DNA from: Chloroflexota bacterium | Lineage (GTDB): Bacteria > Chloroflexota > Anaerolineae > UBA4142 | DNA: 64,000 nt | Direction of reading: 5' to 3' | Assembly (NCBI GenBank): GCA_023381515.1 | Contig: JAMCQI010000081.1 | Span: forward strand, 107,020-171,019 | In this document: piece by piece, positions 33,870 to 42,338 of the stretch | Layout of the letters: each line of letters starts with the position of its first letter | Position numbering within the stretch: the first letter of the stretch is position 1 | Made by a program: the position numbers and the translations under genes | The notes under the pieces: generated by a model | Seen by the model: the letters and a program-made list of their open reading frames with translations, nothing else | Told to the model about the DNA's origin: nothing | The model's database searches: none

Positions 33870-34435
33870 TTGTCTCCTTTTTCCTCGGGCCGATAACGGA
33901 GCAAGACGTTCCCGTTCCCAAACGTCCTTGCTTCGATCAGGCGTAGGCCCACTCTACCCGCGGTCCTTTTGAAGAGAGGAGTGCCGACCCCCAGGATCAC
34001 GGGATTCACCATGAGGCGGTGCTCATCGATCAAATCCAACTGCATCAGCGTCGATAGCAGGTTGGCGCTGCCAAAGACAGCCAGGTCCTTGCCCGGCTGC
34101 TGCTTCAATTTCGTGATTTCTTCGGCAACGTGGTCCCGTATCAAACGGCTGTTCTCCCATTCGGCTTGTGGCAGCGTCCTGGAAAACACAATCTTGGGCG
34201 TGCGATTCATCAGGCCGGCCACGACCGGATCGTTCTCCCGTGCGGCGGGGGTGGGCCAGTAAGCGGCCATGAGCTGGTACGTCACGCGTCCGAACAAGAG
34301 CGTGCCGATCTCCTGGAGTTGAGCGATGGCGAAATCGTTAAATTCGCCGTCGACGCGATGCCAGTCGATAGTTTGGTTCGGTCCCTCGAAGAAACCGTCG
34401 GGGGTCACCATATTGAACGAGAATAGTTTTCGCAC
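33866..34435 (-). CDS. RibD C-terminal/dihydrofolate reductase-like protein
   Basis: 189 residues from a GTG at 34435 with GAAGGA upstream. It starts VRKLFSFNMVTPDGFFEG and contains LLFGRVTYQLMAAYWP, KIVFSRTL and DLAVFGSANLLSTLMQLDLI, the usual blocks of the stand-alone RibD-C (DHFR-like) reductases. It probably uses NADPH; the substrate is unknown. It is the first of several paralogues in the next 14 kb. Confidence 0.88.
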   Translation of the reverse strand: MRKLFSFNMVTPDGFFEGPNQTIDWHRVDGEFNDFAIAQLQEIGTLLFGRVTYQLMAAYWPTPAARENDPVVAGLMNRTPKIVFSRTLPQAEWENSRLIRDHVAEEITKLKQQPGKDLAVFGSANLLSTLMQLDLIDEHRLMVNPVILGVGTPLFKRTAGRVGLRLIEARTFGNGNVLLRYRPEEKGDK

Positions 34436-34481
34436 TAGTCCTTCTTTCTGTTCTCTGATTACGAGCCTCGGTCCAGGGGGA

Positions 34482-34510
34482 TTGACGCTCAACGCCGAGC
34501 CCTATATTAT
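34482..34510 (+). promoter_or_regulatory. Promoter predicting a leaderless transcript
   Basis: TTGACG (34482-34487), a 17-bp spacer and TATTAT (34505-34510). The ATG at 34517 lies 7 bases after the -10, so transcription would start at or next to the start codon. No ribosome-binding site is present. Confidence 0.6.
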
Positions 34511-34516
34511 AGCCGC

Positions 34517-35035
34517 ATGGACTGGAGCAACTTTTATGCGGCGTCGGCGGGCGCCTCGGCGGCGCTGCTGGGGCTGCTCTTTGTGGCGATCCAAATTCAC
34601 CTGGATATCATCGCGGCGGATTCAAGAGGGCGATGGCTCGCCATTGCGCGCTCGACCTTCTACAACTTTGTCACCCTTTTTCTTCTCTCGCTGCTGATGC
34701 TCTTTCCCACGTTGGACAACCGATTCCGCGCCATTCTGATCTACTTTGTGGCGATTTTTGGCCTGTTCCGGCTGTTGACCGCGTGGCTGCCGGTCTGGCG
34801 CGGGGTCTTTGCCGGACGGCGCGAGCAGGTCGTCGAGATTCTGTGGATGCTCGCGGCGCCTCTGTCCGCCTACATCTTCCTCCTCATTTTTGCACGCGAT
34901 CTGCTAGGCACGGGAGCAACGCAAGACACCATGCAGAACATTGGTTTCTGCGTCATTGGCTTGTTCGGGATTGTATTACGGAATTCCTGGAGGCTGTTGG
35001 TCGAGGCGGCCGCCAGCAGCAAGGGCAAAACCTGA
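34517..35035 (+). CDS. Four-helix membrane protein of unknown function
   Basis: 172 residues with hydrophobic segments at about residues 8-32, 45-68, 70-88 and 105-130, and a shorter one near 140. It begins MDWSNFYAASAGASAALLGL. I recognise no family. It is the only plus-strand gene among the minus-strand small genes and has its own promoter. Confidence 0.65.
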   Translation: MDWSNFYAASAGASAALLGLLFVAIQIHLDIIAADSRGRWLAIARSTFYNFVTLFLLSLLMLFPTLDNRFRAILIYFVAIFGLFRLLTAWLPVWRGVFAGRREQVVEILWMLAAPLSAYIFLLIFARDLLGTGATQDTMQNIGFCVIGLFGIVLRNSWRLLVEAAASSKGKT

Positions 35036-35043
35036 AATTCATT

Positions 35044-35469
35044 TTATCGCCTGCGCACTTTTCGCGTGTTCAGCCCCACGGCTTCGAGAATGAGTGCCTT
35101 GAGCGCTGCCTCATCTACCGTGTCATCTTCATGAACGTCGATGGCACGCACCGTATGGCTGTCTAGACGCGTATTGAAGAGTCTCTTCGGATCCCTGATC
35201 TGAGCCCCTTGGGGAAAGGTCAGCCTCACGGCCTGCTTGAGCGTATCTGCTACGCACATGATTCCATCGTGCGACCACACGGGGACTCCCATGGGTCGGG
35301 AGGGTTTTTTCCACTTGACTTCTTCGACCACGGCAGGGTCGGCTTTCTTGATCACAGCGCGCAGCTGTGACAATTTCTTGCTCCGCCAGTCACCCGGCTC
35401 CTGGATAATGGCATCAATCTGTTGCGAGGGGGACTTTTCTTTCGTAGAAGGATTCGTCCTTGCTTTCAT
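35044..35469 (-). CDS. DUF1801-domain protein
   Basis: 141 residues. IDAIIQEPGDWRSKKLSQLR and EEVKWKKPSRPMGVPVWSHD fit the DUF1801 (YdhG/YdeI-like) fold. RLTFPQGAQIRDPKRLFN is the conserved substrate-side strand. Function unknown; related proteins have been proposed to bind metal or iron-sulfur clusters. It starts 2 bp after the stop of the next, related gene upstream. Confidence 0.8.
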   Translation of the reverse strand: MKARTNPSTKEKSPSQQIDAIIQEPGDWRSKKLSQLRAVIKKADPAVVEEVKWKKPSRPMGVPVWSHDGIMCVADTLKQAVRLTFPQGAQIRDPKRLFNTRLDSHTVRAIDVHEDDTVDEAALKALILEAVGLNTRKVRRR

Positions 35470-35471
35470 CC

Positions 35472-35945
35472 TCAGCTCACCGCTTTCTTCACGAGCGCGC
35501 GGATCCTTTCCTCTTCAGTGGGGGTCAACTCCTTGAGCGCGAAGGCGACCGGCCACAGGCTGCCTTCGTCGAGGTGTGCCGTGTCGTTAAAGCCGAAGGT
35601 CGCGTACCTCGTCTTGAACTTGTTCGCGCTTTGGAAGAAGCAGACGATCTTACCGTCCTGGGCATACGCGGGCATCCCGTACCAAGTTTTCGGCGAGAGG
35701 GCTGGCGCGCTGTCTTTGATGATCGCATGGAGTCGCTTGGCCATGGCGCGATCCGGTTCCGACATCGCGGCGATCGCCGCGAGCGCCGCGCTTTCCCCTT
35801 CCGCCTTGTTCTTGTTCGCGCGCGCTTCCGCTTTCAGCTCTTGGGCGCGATTTCTCATCGCGGCTTTTTCTTCGTCCGTCCATACCGCGGACTGTTTTTT
35901 GATCGCAGTGCTCTTGGTGGACTTGTTTTCCTTCTGTGTGGTCAT
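35472..35945 (-). CDS. DUF1801-like protein with charged N-terminal extension
   Basis: 157 residues from the ATG at 35945 with GAGGAGG before it. Residues 1-60 are Lys/Ala/Glu-rich and probably helical. The C-terminal part ([39 protein letters not shown]) is a DUF1801-like domain. It lies directly before another DUF1801 gene, which suggests tandem duplication or a working pair. Confidence 0.8.
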   Translation of the reverse strand: MTTQKENKSTKSTAIKKQSAVWTDEEKAAMRNRAQELKAEARANKNKAEGESAALAAIAAMSEPDRAMAKRLHAIIKDSAPALSPKTWYGMPAYAQDGKIVCFFQSANKFKTRYATFGFNDTAHLDEGSLWPVAFALKELTPTEEERIRALVKKAVS

Positions 35946-35980
35946 TGAAACCTCCTCATAGCTCGAGCCATGTTCTTGTG

Positions 35981-36331
35981 TCACCGCCATTCCCATGCCG
36001 GTCGCACCTCGATGCTTCCAACTCGCGCGCTCGGAAACTTGGCGGCCACCCGAGTCGCGTCATTCAGGTCTTTCGCTTCGATGACGTAGATGCTGCCCAG
36101 AATGTCCTTGGTTTCGGCAAAGGGACCACCGGTCATCATGGTCTTGCCCTCGCGCACGCGGACTGTGGTCGCGGTGTTCGCGTGCCCAAGGCCCTGGTAA
36201 GCAACGAATTGTCCACTCTCTTGGAGTGCTTTATGGAACGCTTTGGAATCCGCGGCCAGCTTGTCCATTTCTTCCTTGGACATCTTTTGCAGCGCCGCCT
36301 CGTCCCCGTAGATCAAACACACGTATTTCAT
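35981..36331 (-). CDS. YCII/DGPF-related protein
   Basis: 116 residues. [40 protein letters not shown] and [11 protein letters not shown] are the standard YCII-related (DGPF) pattern. The fold resembles small dimeric ferredoxin-like enzymes. These genes often accompany ECF sigma factors in other genomes, but none is seen here. A GGAGGG ribosome-binding site precedes the ATG. Confidence 0.9.
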   Translation of the reverse strand: MKYVCLIYGDEAALQKMSKEEMDKLAADSKAFHKALQESGQFVAYQGLGHANTATTVRVREGKTMMTGGPFAETKDILGSIYVIEAKDLNDATRVAAKFPSARVGSIEVRPAWEWR

Positions 36332-36374
36332 CCTACCCTCCTTGAGGTCGTACTGTCCGTCGGATAAATGCCCT

Positions 36375-36413
36375 GATCAGGCGGCCCGGCCGCTCGTCTC
36401 GAGCCGCCTGATC
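36375..36413 (-). terminator. Hairpin after the hydrolase gene
   Basis: 11-bp perfect stem GATCAGGCGGC/GCCGCCTGATC, 11 bases beyond the stop codon of the minus-strand hydrolase. An ATTTAT stretch follows rather than a true T-run, so it is a weak terminator candidate. Confidence 0.5.
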
Positions 36414-36424
36414 GACGACGCGTG

Positions 36425-37270
36425 CTAGATCCTTGGGCCTTCGGGGTGCGGCTGCGCCGACTGGCGGGCGCTCGCACGGGATTGTCGATCGGAAAAGAAC
36501 TCGATCAGCACGGGCGCGAGGACCTTGATATCAACATCGTGGGATTGCCCCTCGAGGGTGCGATGCTGCGCATGAGGAATGGCTTTGGTCAGCGCGTTGC
36601 CTGTCTCTTGCATGAAGGGCAGCATAGTGCCATTCATAACCAGGGTTGGCGCGGTGACGGTGGCAGCGTGTTGGACCGGGACCGCGCGGTCGTCGCCCAT
36701 GGCCGCGGCGTCGTAGGGAAGGGTCGGCGCGACGGCTTCCAGCAGTGGCCACATGGGGGATTGGCGCATCCCATTGATCATATCGGCGGGCGTGCCCACA
36801 AAGCTCATGAACAGAGCCACGGCATCGCCTCGTTGACCGGCGGCCAAGTACTGCTCGAGCTGCCTCCGGTACTCTTTCCAGGCAGCAGCAGCGCCTGGTG
36901 AAGAGTCAGACGGCGCCTCCCATATGGCGAGTTTCTCGACCTTGCCGTCCAGCGCGCTCGCCGCTTCGAGCGCCAGACAGCCGCCCGAAGACGTGCCAAA
37001 AAGAAAAGCCGAGCCGCCGACTTGGTTGATCAGCGCGTTAATATCCTCGACCTCGCGCGCGAGCGCGTAGGGCAGAGTGTTGCCGCTCTCCCCGCGGCCG
37101 CGGCGGTCGTAGCTGATGACCGTGAAATGCGGGGCGAGCTGCGACGCCAGCGCCCCCGACGGGCCAAAAGCGCGATACCCCAGCGCGCCATCGACCAAGA
37201 TGACCGCCGGACCGTTGCCGGTCTGGTCGTACGCGATGGGGGTGCCATCTTTTGAAATGACCTTTGGCAT
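36425..37270 (-). CDS. Alpha/beta-hydrolase
   Basis: 281 residues from the ATG at 37270, chosen for GGAGGT before it. It contains YDRRGRGESG, the nucleophile elbow FLFGTSSGGCLALEA, and GQSHDVD with the likely catalytic His. The last 20 residues are Arg/Ala/Gln-rich and probably disordered. The substrate is unknown. Confidence 0.88.
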   Translation of the reverse strand: MPKVISKDGTPIAYDQTGNGPAVILVDGALGYRAFGPSGALASQLAPHFTVISYDRRGRGESGNTLPYALAREVEDINALINQVGGSAFLFGTSSGGCLALEAASALDGKVEKLAIWEAPSDSSPGAAAAWKEYRRQLEQYLAAGQRGDAVALFMSFVGTPADMINGMRQSPMWPLLEAVAPTLPYDAAAMGDDRAVPVQHAATVTAPTLVMNGTMLPFMQETGNALTKAIPHAQHRTLEGQSHDVDIKVLAPVLIEFFSDRQSRASARQSAQPHPEGPRI

Positions 37271-37326
37271 TCTGACCTCCATATGCGATCAACGCCCAGA
37301 GTCCACCAGGACTCGAGCGAGTGAGA

Positions 37327-37641
37327 TTATCCGCTACTTGCAATCCGAAATCTCAGATCCGTCACCTTGGATGACTCGATCACCTCCTTTCTTACCAACT
37401 GGATGGGCCCGGTATCCGATGCAGCGAATAGCCGGATTCCTCCACCAAGCAACAGGGGTACCAAGTGAAGTTGAATCTCGTCCGCGAGACCGGTCGCGAG
37501 CCCCAGTTGGGCCATGCTCGCTCCGAATAGCATGACGTTCTTGTCGCCCGCGGCCCCTTTGGCCTGCCGGACGGCGGTTTCATACCCATCGGCGATGTAA
37601 CCATCGAGCGACATGGTCGCATGTATAACGACTTGCCCCAT
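37327..37641 (-). pseudogene. RibD-C/DHFR-like gene with in-frame internal deletion
   Basis: 104 residues where 190-200 are expected. The first 18 (MGQVVIHATMSLDGYIAD) match the family N-terminus. The sequence then jumps to ETAVRQAKGAAGDKNVMLFG, which in the intact neighbour at 38203-38811 lies about 110 residues further on (SAIRQARRVAGDKDVMLSTA). The C-terminus is normal (ADEIQLHLVPLLLGGGIRLF). The lost part includes about half of the cofactor-binding sheet, so it is probably non-functional, though still open. Confidence 0.75.
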
Positions 37642-37747
37642 CTCCGAGTGACTCCCGCCGTCCGTATTGAAATAACGGCTTTCAGTTCGATCTCCACATA
37701 ACAGCGAAAACTAGCGATGGCACTGCTGCCTCATCGGCACATGGCTG

Positions 37748-38146
37748 CTACGGCATTGGATTGCGCGTCGCTTGCGTGTACTCTTCAACGCGATCCAACC
37801 ATTCGTTCGCCAACGCCCTGAAGAGCGCCTTTTGCTCAACCCCCAATGCATGTCCAGCACGATCCAGCACGGCAAAACTCGCCCGTGGGTAGTTGTCCAA
37901 GAGTTCGTAGGCTTCTCGGTAGCCACACCCGCTGTCCTGTCGCCCGGTGAGAAACAATGCCGGTGCTGGAAAAGGGCTGGGAAGCGAATCGACGTCGAAG
38001 GCGAAGGCATAGTTTTTCCTAAAGAGGGGTTCCATGTCATTGACGACCTGGCGATGATCGAGCGGCAATCCGTGCAGTGAGAGGAGCGGCATGCCGCTAC
38101 CGACCTCCTCATAATACATTACGATATCATGTAACCGGCATTCCAT
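37748..38146 (-). pseudogene. Alpha/beta-hydrolase gene with internal deletion
   Basis: 132 residues from the ATG at 38146 (GGAGGT upstream). The N-terminal half has YYEEVGSGMPLLSLHGLPLD, a normal hydrolase start. After about residue 55 it passes to PAPALFLTGRQDSGCGYREA and LDRAGHALGVEQ, which belong near the C-terminus of such enzymes. The nucleophile elbow (GxSxGG) and cap region are missing, about 120 residues. The frame is intact across the junction. It is very likely inactive as a hydrolase. Confidence 0.75.
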
Positions 38147-38202
38147 ATTGACCTCCCGCTCGTCGAACAAGCCCAAGCCGCTACGAGCGGCCTCTGATCT
38201 CC

Positions 38203-38811
38203 TTATCTAAGGACGCGATAGGTCAGGTGTGTTACTCCCGGAGCCTGAATCACCCGGACGGTTTCAAGTTCGATCGGCTTGCCCAGGTGATCGAACAACC
38301 GGACACCGCTTCCGAGCAGGACGGGCACCACGGAGAGATTAATTTCGTCGACGAGTCCCGCCCGGAGACCTTGTTGTAGGATGCTCGCCGTACTCAACAT
38401 GACGTCCTTGTCTCCTGCGACGCGCCTGGCCTGGCGGATGGCACTCTCGACTCCATCGGTGACAAAGGTGAACGGCGACCCCTCCTTGACCCATTCTTGC
38501 GGGATGGTGTGCGTGACAATGAAACAAGGTTCCCCGGGCGGGTGGCCGCCCCAGGCGCCGGCAATGTCAAAGGTTCTCCGTCCCCACACCCCGGCCCCGA
38601 AGGTGCTCATCGACTCCTGGAGGACTTGCGCGCTCTGCGGTGAGACCTTGAGCAGCGGAGTGCCGCTGCTGACTGAAATCTCGGTGTTGCCATCAAAATA
38701 CCATTTGTGGAGTACTTCGCCGCTGTCTCCCAGTCCGTTGTCAGGGCTGTCGTTCGGTCCGGCGACGAAGCCGTCAAGCGACACGGCATTGTGAAAAGTC
38801 ACTTTACCCAT
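38203..38811 (-). CDS. RibD-C/DHFR-like reductase
   Basis: 202 residues, full length. It has MGKVTFHNAVSLDGFVAGPN, FGAGVWGRRTFDIAGAWGG and GDKDVMLSTASILQQGLRAG. SVVPVLLGSGVRLFDHL is the conserved end. AAGGAGAA precedes the ATG. It is an intact relative of the deleted gene at 37327-37641. Confidence 0.9.
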   Translation of the reverse strand: MGKVTFHNAVSLDGFVAGPNDSPDNGLGDSGEVLHKWYFDGNTEISVSSGTPLLKVSPQSAQVLQESMSTFGAGVWGRRTFDIAGAWGGHPPGEPCFIVTHTIPQEWVKEGSPFTFVTDGVESAIRQARRVAGDKDVMLSTASILQQGLRAGLVDEINLSVVPVLLGSGVRLFDHLGKPIELETVRVIQAPGVTHLTYRVLR

Positions 38812-38854
38812 ATGGTTCTCCTTGCTGGCGAAATTCGATTGGTGGCTCGACCGT

Positions 38855-38930
38855 TAGTCCTGCGAGTTACACGGAGATTGCTTCGGGTTCGTCCATCTAC
38901 ACTTCAGTGGACGAACCCTCGCAACGACGA
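38855..38930 (-). repeat. Dispersed palindromic repeat, copy 3
   Basis: On the minus strand the order is GTCGTTGCGAG, an 11-bp perfect stem GGGTTCGTCCA/TGGACGAACCC (38908-38918 with 38885-38895), then GAAGCAATCTCCGTG. This is the same border pair (TGCGAG...GAAGCAATCTC) as the copies at 10.0, 27.4 and 62.6 kb. It lies between two small genes. Confidence 0.65.
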
Positions 38931-38956
38931 CCAGACGAGATTTTTCTGTCGCAACA

Positions 38957-39427
38957 CTAGAGTGTGCGATTCTTGCGCGTATACGATACATCGAGGTCTT
39001 GTTCCCAGTTTGCGCCATCGCGCGACAACTCTCCATGAACGGTGATGGTGTTTCCGTCCGGGCCGATCGTGCCCCTCACGCGCTGGGAAAAACCGTACGA
39101 TTGTCTCCACATCTTCCAGACGCCGCCTTCCAAACTCATCTGATAAATCCTGGCAACCCCCCGCTCGTCGGAATAGAGCATGGAACACGTTTCGGCCGCG
39201 TCATCATGGCCGATGACGCTGATGGCGTTCGGAGGACCGGGGCGGTCCCAGTTGAAACGCCATACGAGGAGGGCTCCTGGCACGAGCCATTCGAAAGTAG
39301 AATGCCCGTGCACGGCTGAGGAGAAGGCTGGGTGAGTTCCAACCGTATCCCATTCACCTACCAGTATCTCAAACTGCTGGAGCGGGACCGTCGGCTGCGG
39401 CGGATTTGGTTCAGAATGCCTATTCAT
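38957..39427 (-). CDS. DUF1579-like protein
   Basis: 156 residues from the ATG at 39427. LQQFEILVGEWDTVGTHPAF, HSTFEWLVPGALLVWRFNWD and GVWKMWRQSYGFSQRVRGTI give a beta-barrel pattern like DUF1579/nitrobindin-type small proteins. No catalytic residues can be named. It probably binds a small ligand. Confidence 0.65.
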   Translation of the reverse strand: MNRHSEPNPPQPTVPLQQFEILVGEWDTVGTHPAFSSAVHGHSTFEWLVPGALLVWRFNWDRPGPPNAISVIGHDDAAETCSMLYSDERGVARIYQMSLEGGVWKMWRQSYGFSQRVRGTIGPDGNTITVHGELSRDGANWEQDLDVSYTRKNRTL

Positions 39428-39510
39428 GCTAACAACCTCTTCGTGATGATGACTTGCGTGCAGGGTTTCTCGATGGTCGGCCTGCAAATCTATTGTGTGT
39501 CATGTCAGGT

Positions 39511-39987
39511 TCATGCTTTGGTACTGTCACCCGCTTTGCGCTTGCGCCATTCCTGTAGCATCCGAGCGTGGATGGAGTAATGGCCATAAGTATCGAGCTT
39601 GAGACGACGCCGAAAGCGGGTCTCGTGCACGAACTGTTCCTCCGGCACGCTTTCCACGTATTTGACGAGCCGGCGATGTGTTTCGCTCAGCTGATCGAGG
39701 ACCTGGGGGAGTGAGAGACCCTTCCTTCTTGCCAGCATCTGTGCGTTGAAGGCATCGATACCGCCGTACTTGACCGCATAACGCGGGGGTCTCCCTCCAT
39801 TGAGAATGAGCGGCAAATGCTTCAGCGCTTCCTCCTCCCATATGGTCACATGGGCGAGGACGTCTTTCACCGACCAGTCGTCCGTGCCCCCGTGTTCAGT
39901 AATCTGCGCTTCCGACAAGCCGGCATAGGCTTGTCCAAGCACGGCCCAGGCCTCGTCAATTTTCCTCGAGAGCTGTTGTCTATTCAT
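39511..39987 (-). CDS. ClbS/DfsB-like (DUF1706) four-helix protein
   Basis: 158 residues. It begins MNRQQLSRKIDEAWAVLGQA and has DDWSVKDVLAHVTIWEEEAL, matching the DinB-like ClbS/DfsB (DUF1706) family. Some members protect cells against genotoxins by opening electrophilic warheads. Its ATG overlaps the stop of the acetyltransferase gene upstream (ATGA), so the two are co-translated. Confidence 0.8.
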   Translation of the reverse strand: MNRQQLSRKIDEAWAVLGQAYAGLSEAQITEHGGTDDWSVKDVLAHVTIWEEEALKHLPLILNGGRPPRYAVKYGGIDAFNAQMLARRKGLSLPQVLDQLSETHRRLVKYVESVPEEQFVHETRFRRRLKLDTYGHYSIHARMLQEWRKRKAGDSTKA

Positions 39988-40433
39988 ACGGGAATATCAA
40001 AGTGATGAACATCTTCCCTCGTGCCCAGAGATTCATACAATCGAATGGCGGGGATGTCCCCTGCGTCTGCCTGCACAAAGATCACATACGCACCAATCTC
40101 TCTGGCGATTCTCTTTAGGTTGTTGATGAGTCCCGTAGCTATTCCTTGCCTCCGATATATGCCCGAAACGGCAAGGTCATAGATGTAAACTTCCTTGCGC
40201 TCTTGCTCGAACTTGTCCAGAACATACGCCGCCAGACCGCCGATGACCACATGTCCGTCGAGCGCGACCAGTGCGATGAAATGACTCTTTCCAAGGAGCG
40301 ATTCCAAATACGCATCGCTTGGAATAGCGCCTTGATAGGTCTGAGGTTCTTCAAATGCCTCTCCGAAAACCTGCAGTAGCTCTTTCAACAAGGGCACATC
40401 GGAAACGGCAAGCGGTTTGTACGAGACGTCCAT
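39984..40433 (-). CDS. AAC(3)-I-like aminoglycoside N-acetyltransferase (GNAT)
   Basis: 149 residues, GNAT fold. It has LLKELLQVFGEAFEEPQTYQ, AAYVLDKFEQERKEVYIYDL, AVSGIYRRQGIATGLI (the acetyl-CoA loop R/Q-x-x-G-x-A/T), GAYVIFVQAD and LGTREDVHHFDI. From memory these follow the AAC(3)-I (gentamicin/fortimicin 3-N-acetyltransferase) enzymes along nearly their whole length. It could confer aminoglycoside resistance or have a house function in this lineage. The sequence around it shows no integron attC site or insertion sequence. Confidence 0.8.
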   Translation of the reverse strand: MDVSYKPLAVSDVPLLKELLQVFGEAFEEPQTYQGAIPSDAYLESLLGKSHFIALVALDGHVVIGGLAAYVLDKFEQERKEVYIYDLAVSGIYRRQGIATGLINNLKRIAREIGAYVIFVQADAGDIPAIRLYESLGTREDVHHFDIPV

Positions 40434-40453
40434 AGCGGATCATCCGTCCTCTT

Positions 40454-41392
40454 TCATTTCCCTGCGTATGCTTCTTCCAACTTCGCAATCTCGAATTTCT
40501 TCATCGGCAGGAATGCTTTAGTGACGCGCGCGATTTGCTCAGGAGTGCCGTCGGCCATCATTTCGCCCATGACAGTCGGCCAGACTTGCCACGAGAGACC
40601 GTATCGATCTTTCAGCCACCCGCACTGCTCGGCCCCTGGATCGGCAGAGAGCTTGTTCCAGAAATAGTCGATTTCCTCTTGCGTCTCGCAAGGGACCAGG
40701 AGAGATGTCGCTTCGTTGAACGCAAACTGATGTTCCCGCGCACTGTCCATGGCAGCCAGCCAGGTGCCCGCGAGCTTGAAATCGGCGAACATGACGGTTC
40801 CTGCCTTCTCCGGCTCTTGCCCGGCGCCGTAGCGCATCATCGCGCCCATTTTCGATCCATCTCGATCAGAGTTAAAGGGCGAGTTTCTGAAGATGGAGAG
40901 GTAGAATTCAATGGCTTCTTCCGTCTTGCCGCACACCTCTCCAACAAACAGGAGCGAGGGCACCATGTCGGGCCTTTCCTCACCTTGAGGATTGGTCAGC
41001 ATCAGCTGCCACGAGAGTCCGTATTTGTCTTGCAGCCAGCCGTAGTGTTTGCTGAACGGATACTCCTGGAGGGGCATCAGGATCGTACCGCCTGGCGACA
41101 ACTTGTTCCACACCGCATCGATGCTCGCTCTCGCTTTCTGGTCCCTAGATGGATCGAAATTGACGATGAACGACACCGACGGATTGATTTTGAAATCCGG
41201 TCCGGCGCTGATCGCCATAAACGGTTGACCGCTCAGTTCGAATGAGACGATATCGCTATCTCCCGTCGGAGAGGGAACGTTATGGATCGTCGTCACGTTC
41301 GTGATCCTGGAATTGGGGAAAATGGAAGTATAAAGCTGGGCGGCTTCCTTTGCTTCTTTATCGAACCACAAGTGCGGTGTGATTTTTCGCAT
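40454..41392 (-). CDS. Double VOC-domain protein (3-demethylubiquinone-9 3-methyltransferase-like domains)
   Basis: 312 residues from the ATG at 41392 with AGAGG upstream. It holds two tandem VOC domains of the PhnB/3-dmu-9_3-mt kind: MRKITPHLWFDKEAKEAAQL then VPSLLFVGEVCGKTEEAIEF. Each ends in W-L-[QK]-D-[KR]-Y-G-L-S-W-Q. Function unknown. The methyltransferase name is historical, and no SAM motif is present. Confidence 0.88.
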   Translation of the reverse strand: MRKITPHLWFDKEAKEAAQLYTSIFPNSRITNVTTIHNVPSPTGDSDIVSFELSGQPFMAISAGPDFKINPSVSFIVNFDPSRDQKARASIDAVWNKLSPGGTILMPLQEYPFSKHYGWLQDKYGLSWQLMLTNPQGEERPDMVPSLLFVGEVCGKTEEAIEFYLSIFRNSPFNSDRDGSKMGAMMRYGAGQEPEKAGTVMFADFKLAGTWLAAMDSAREHQFAFNEATSLLVPCETQEEIDYFWNKLSADPGAEQCGWLKDRYGLSWQVWPTVMGEMMADGTPEQIARVTKAFLPMKKFEIAKLEEAYAGK

Positions 41393-41505
41393 CCTCTCAT
41401 CTCCTCTTTCTGATATTTGGACTAGCCACCTGATAGTTTTGGAAAAACAGAGTTGATCGACCCGGCCAATGCTTCTAAATTGAGTTCTGGGAAAACCGCT
41501 TCTGC

Positions 41506-42063
41506 TCACGCATTTTTCCTATAGTGAAGGGCAACGACGCCGGATCGAAAGGTTTCCGAACCAATGAAATCCAGCTGTAGCCTGTCCTGCGGCTTCACGG
41601 TTTCGAATAGCCGCGGTCCTTTTCCGGCCACAACCGGGTGAACCACAAAACGATACTCGTCGATCAAACCACGGGCCGAAAGCTGGGACGCAATGCTCAA
41701 ACCGCCTACGAGAATATCGTTTCCTGGTTGCTGCTTCAGCGCGACCACCTCTTCCGCCACGTTTGCGCGCACGATTCTCGTGTTGTTTCCGTCGACCTGT
41801 TGCAGTGTCGTGGAGAATACGACCTTGTCGAGCGAATCGAACACGCGAGCGAAATCATTGCTTGCTTCTGGCCCCGGTTGGTTCCTGGCGACATCGGGCC
41901 AATAGGGCACCATGAGTTGATACGTGATCCGGCCGTAGAGGAGGAGACTCGCATTGCGCAGCAGCCTGGTAAAGTACTCATGCAACTCGTCGTCGGCAAT
42001 CATGTCCATATGGTTGCAGAACCCGTCCGTGGTGATATTGATCGCAAAAACAACCTTTCTCAT
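41506..42063 (-). CDS. RibD-C/DHFR-like reductase
   Basis: 185 residues from the ATG at 42063 with GAGGAGG upstream. It has [40 protein letters not shown] and [20 protein letters not shown]. It is closest within the window to the gene at 33866-34435 (both share the TYQLM..YWP block). Confidence 0.9.
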   Translation of the reverse strand: MRKVVFAINITTDGFCNHMDMIADDELHEYFTRLLRNASLLLYGRITYQLMVPYWPDVARNQPGPEASNDFARVFDSLDKVVFSTTLQQVDGNNTRIVRANVAEEVVALKQQPGNDILVGGLSIASQLSARGLIDEYRFVVHPVVAGKGPRLFETVKPQDRLQLDFIGSETFRSGVVALHYRKNA

Positions 42064-42172
42064 AGACCTCCTCATTTGCAGTTTGCGAGCCTTCGTCGAT
42101 CGGGCCGATCGTCGCGACCTGAGCATTTTTCAAATCGGCTTTCGCTCGATCGATCGCCGATTCACCAATGGC

Positions 42173-42280
42173 TCAGCGATCTGCTTCGACCGCCCCATCG
42201 CTTCGACGCCCAAACTGTCGGGTGGCCAGACATTTGAACTCTCTTGCTTTCATTTCACGCTTACTGGGTAACTCGATCAT
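42173..42280 (-). other. 35-codon ORF with a good ribosome-binding site
   Basis: On the minus strand CGGGAGG precedes an ATG by 5 bases. The predicted peptide begins MIELPSKREMKAREFKCLAT. No family is recognised. Given the relics around it, it may be the 5' end of a lost gene. The gap 42064-42338 holds nothing else that I can support. Confidence 0.3.
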
Positions 42281-42338
42281 ACAAACCTCCCGAACGTGCC
42301 TCCGATCCGGAGAGCAGCAAAGCGGCCTGGCCCCTGCC

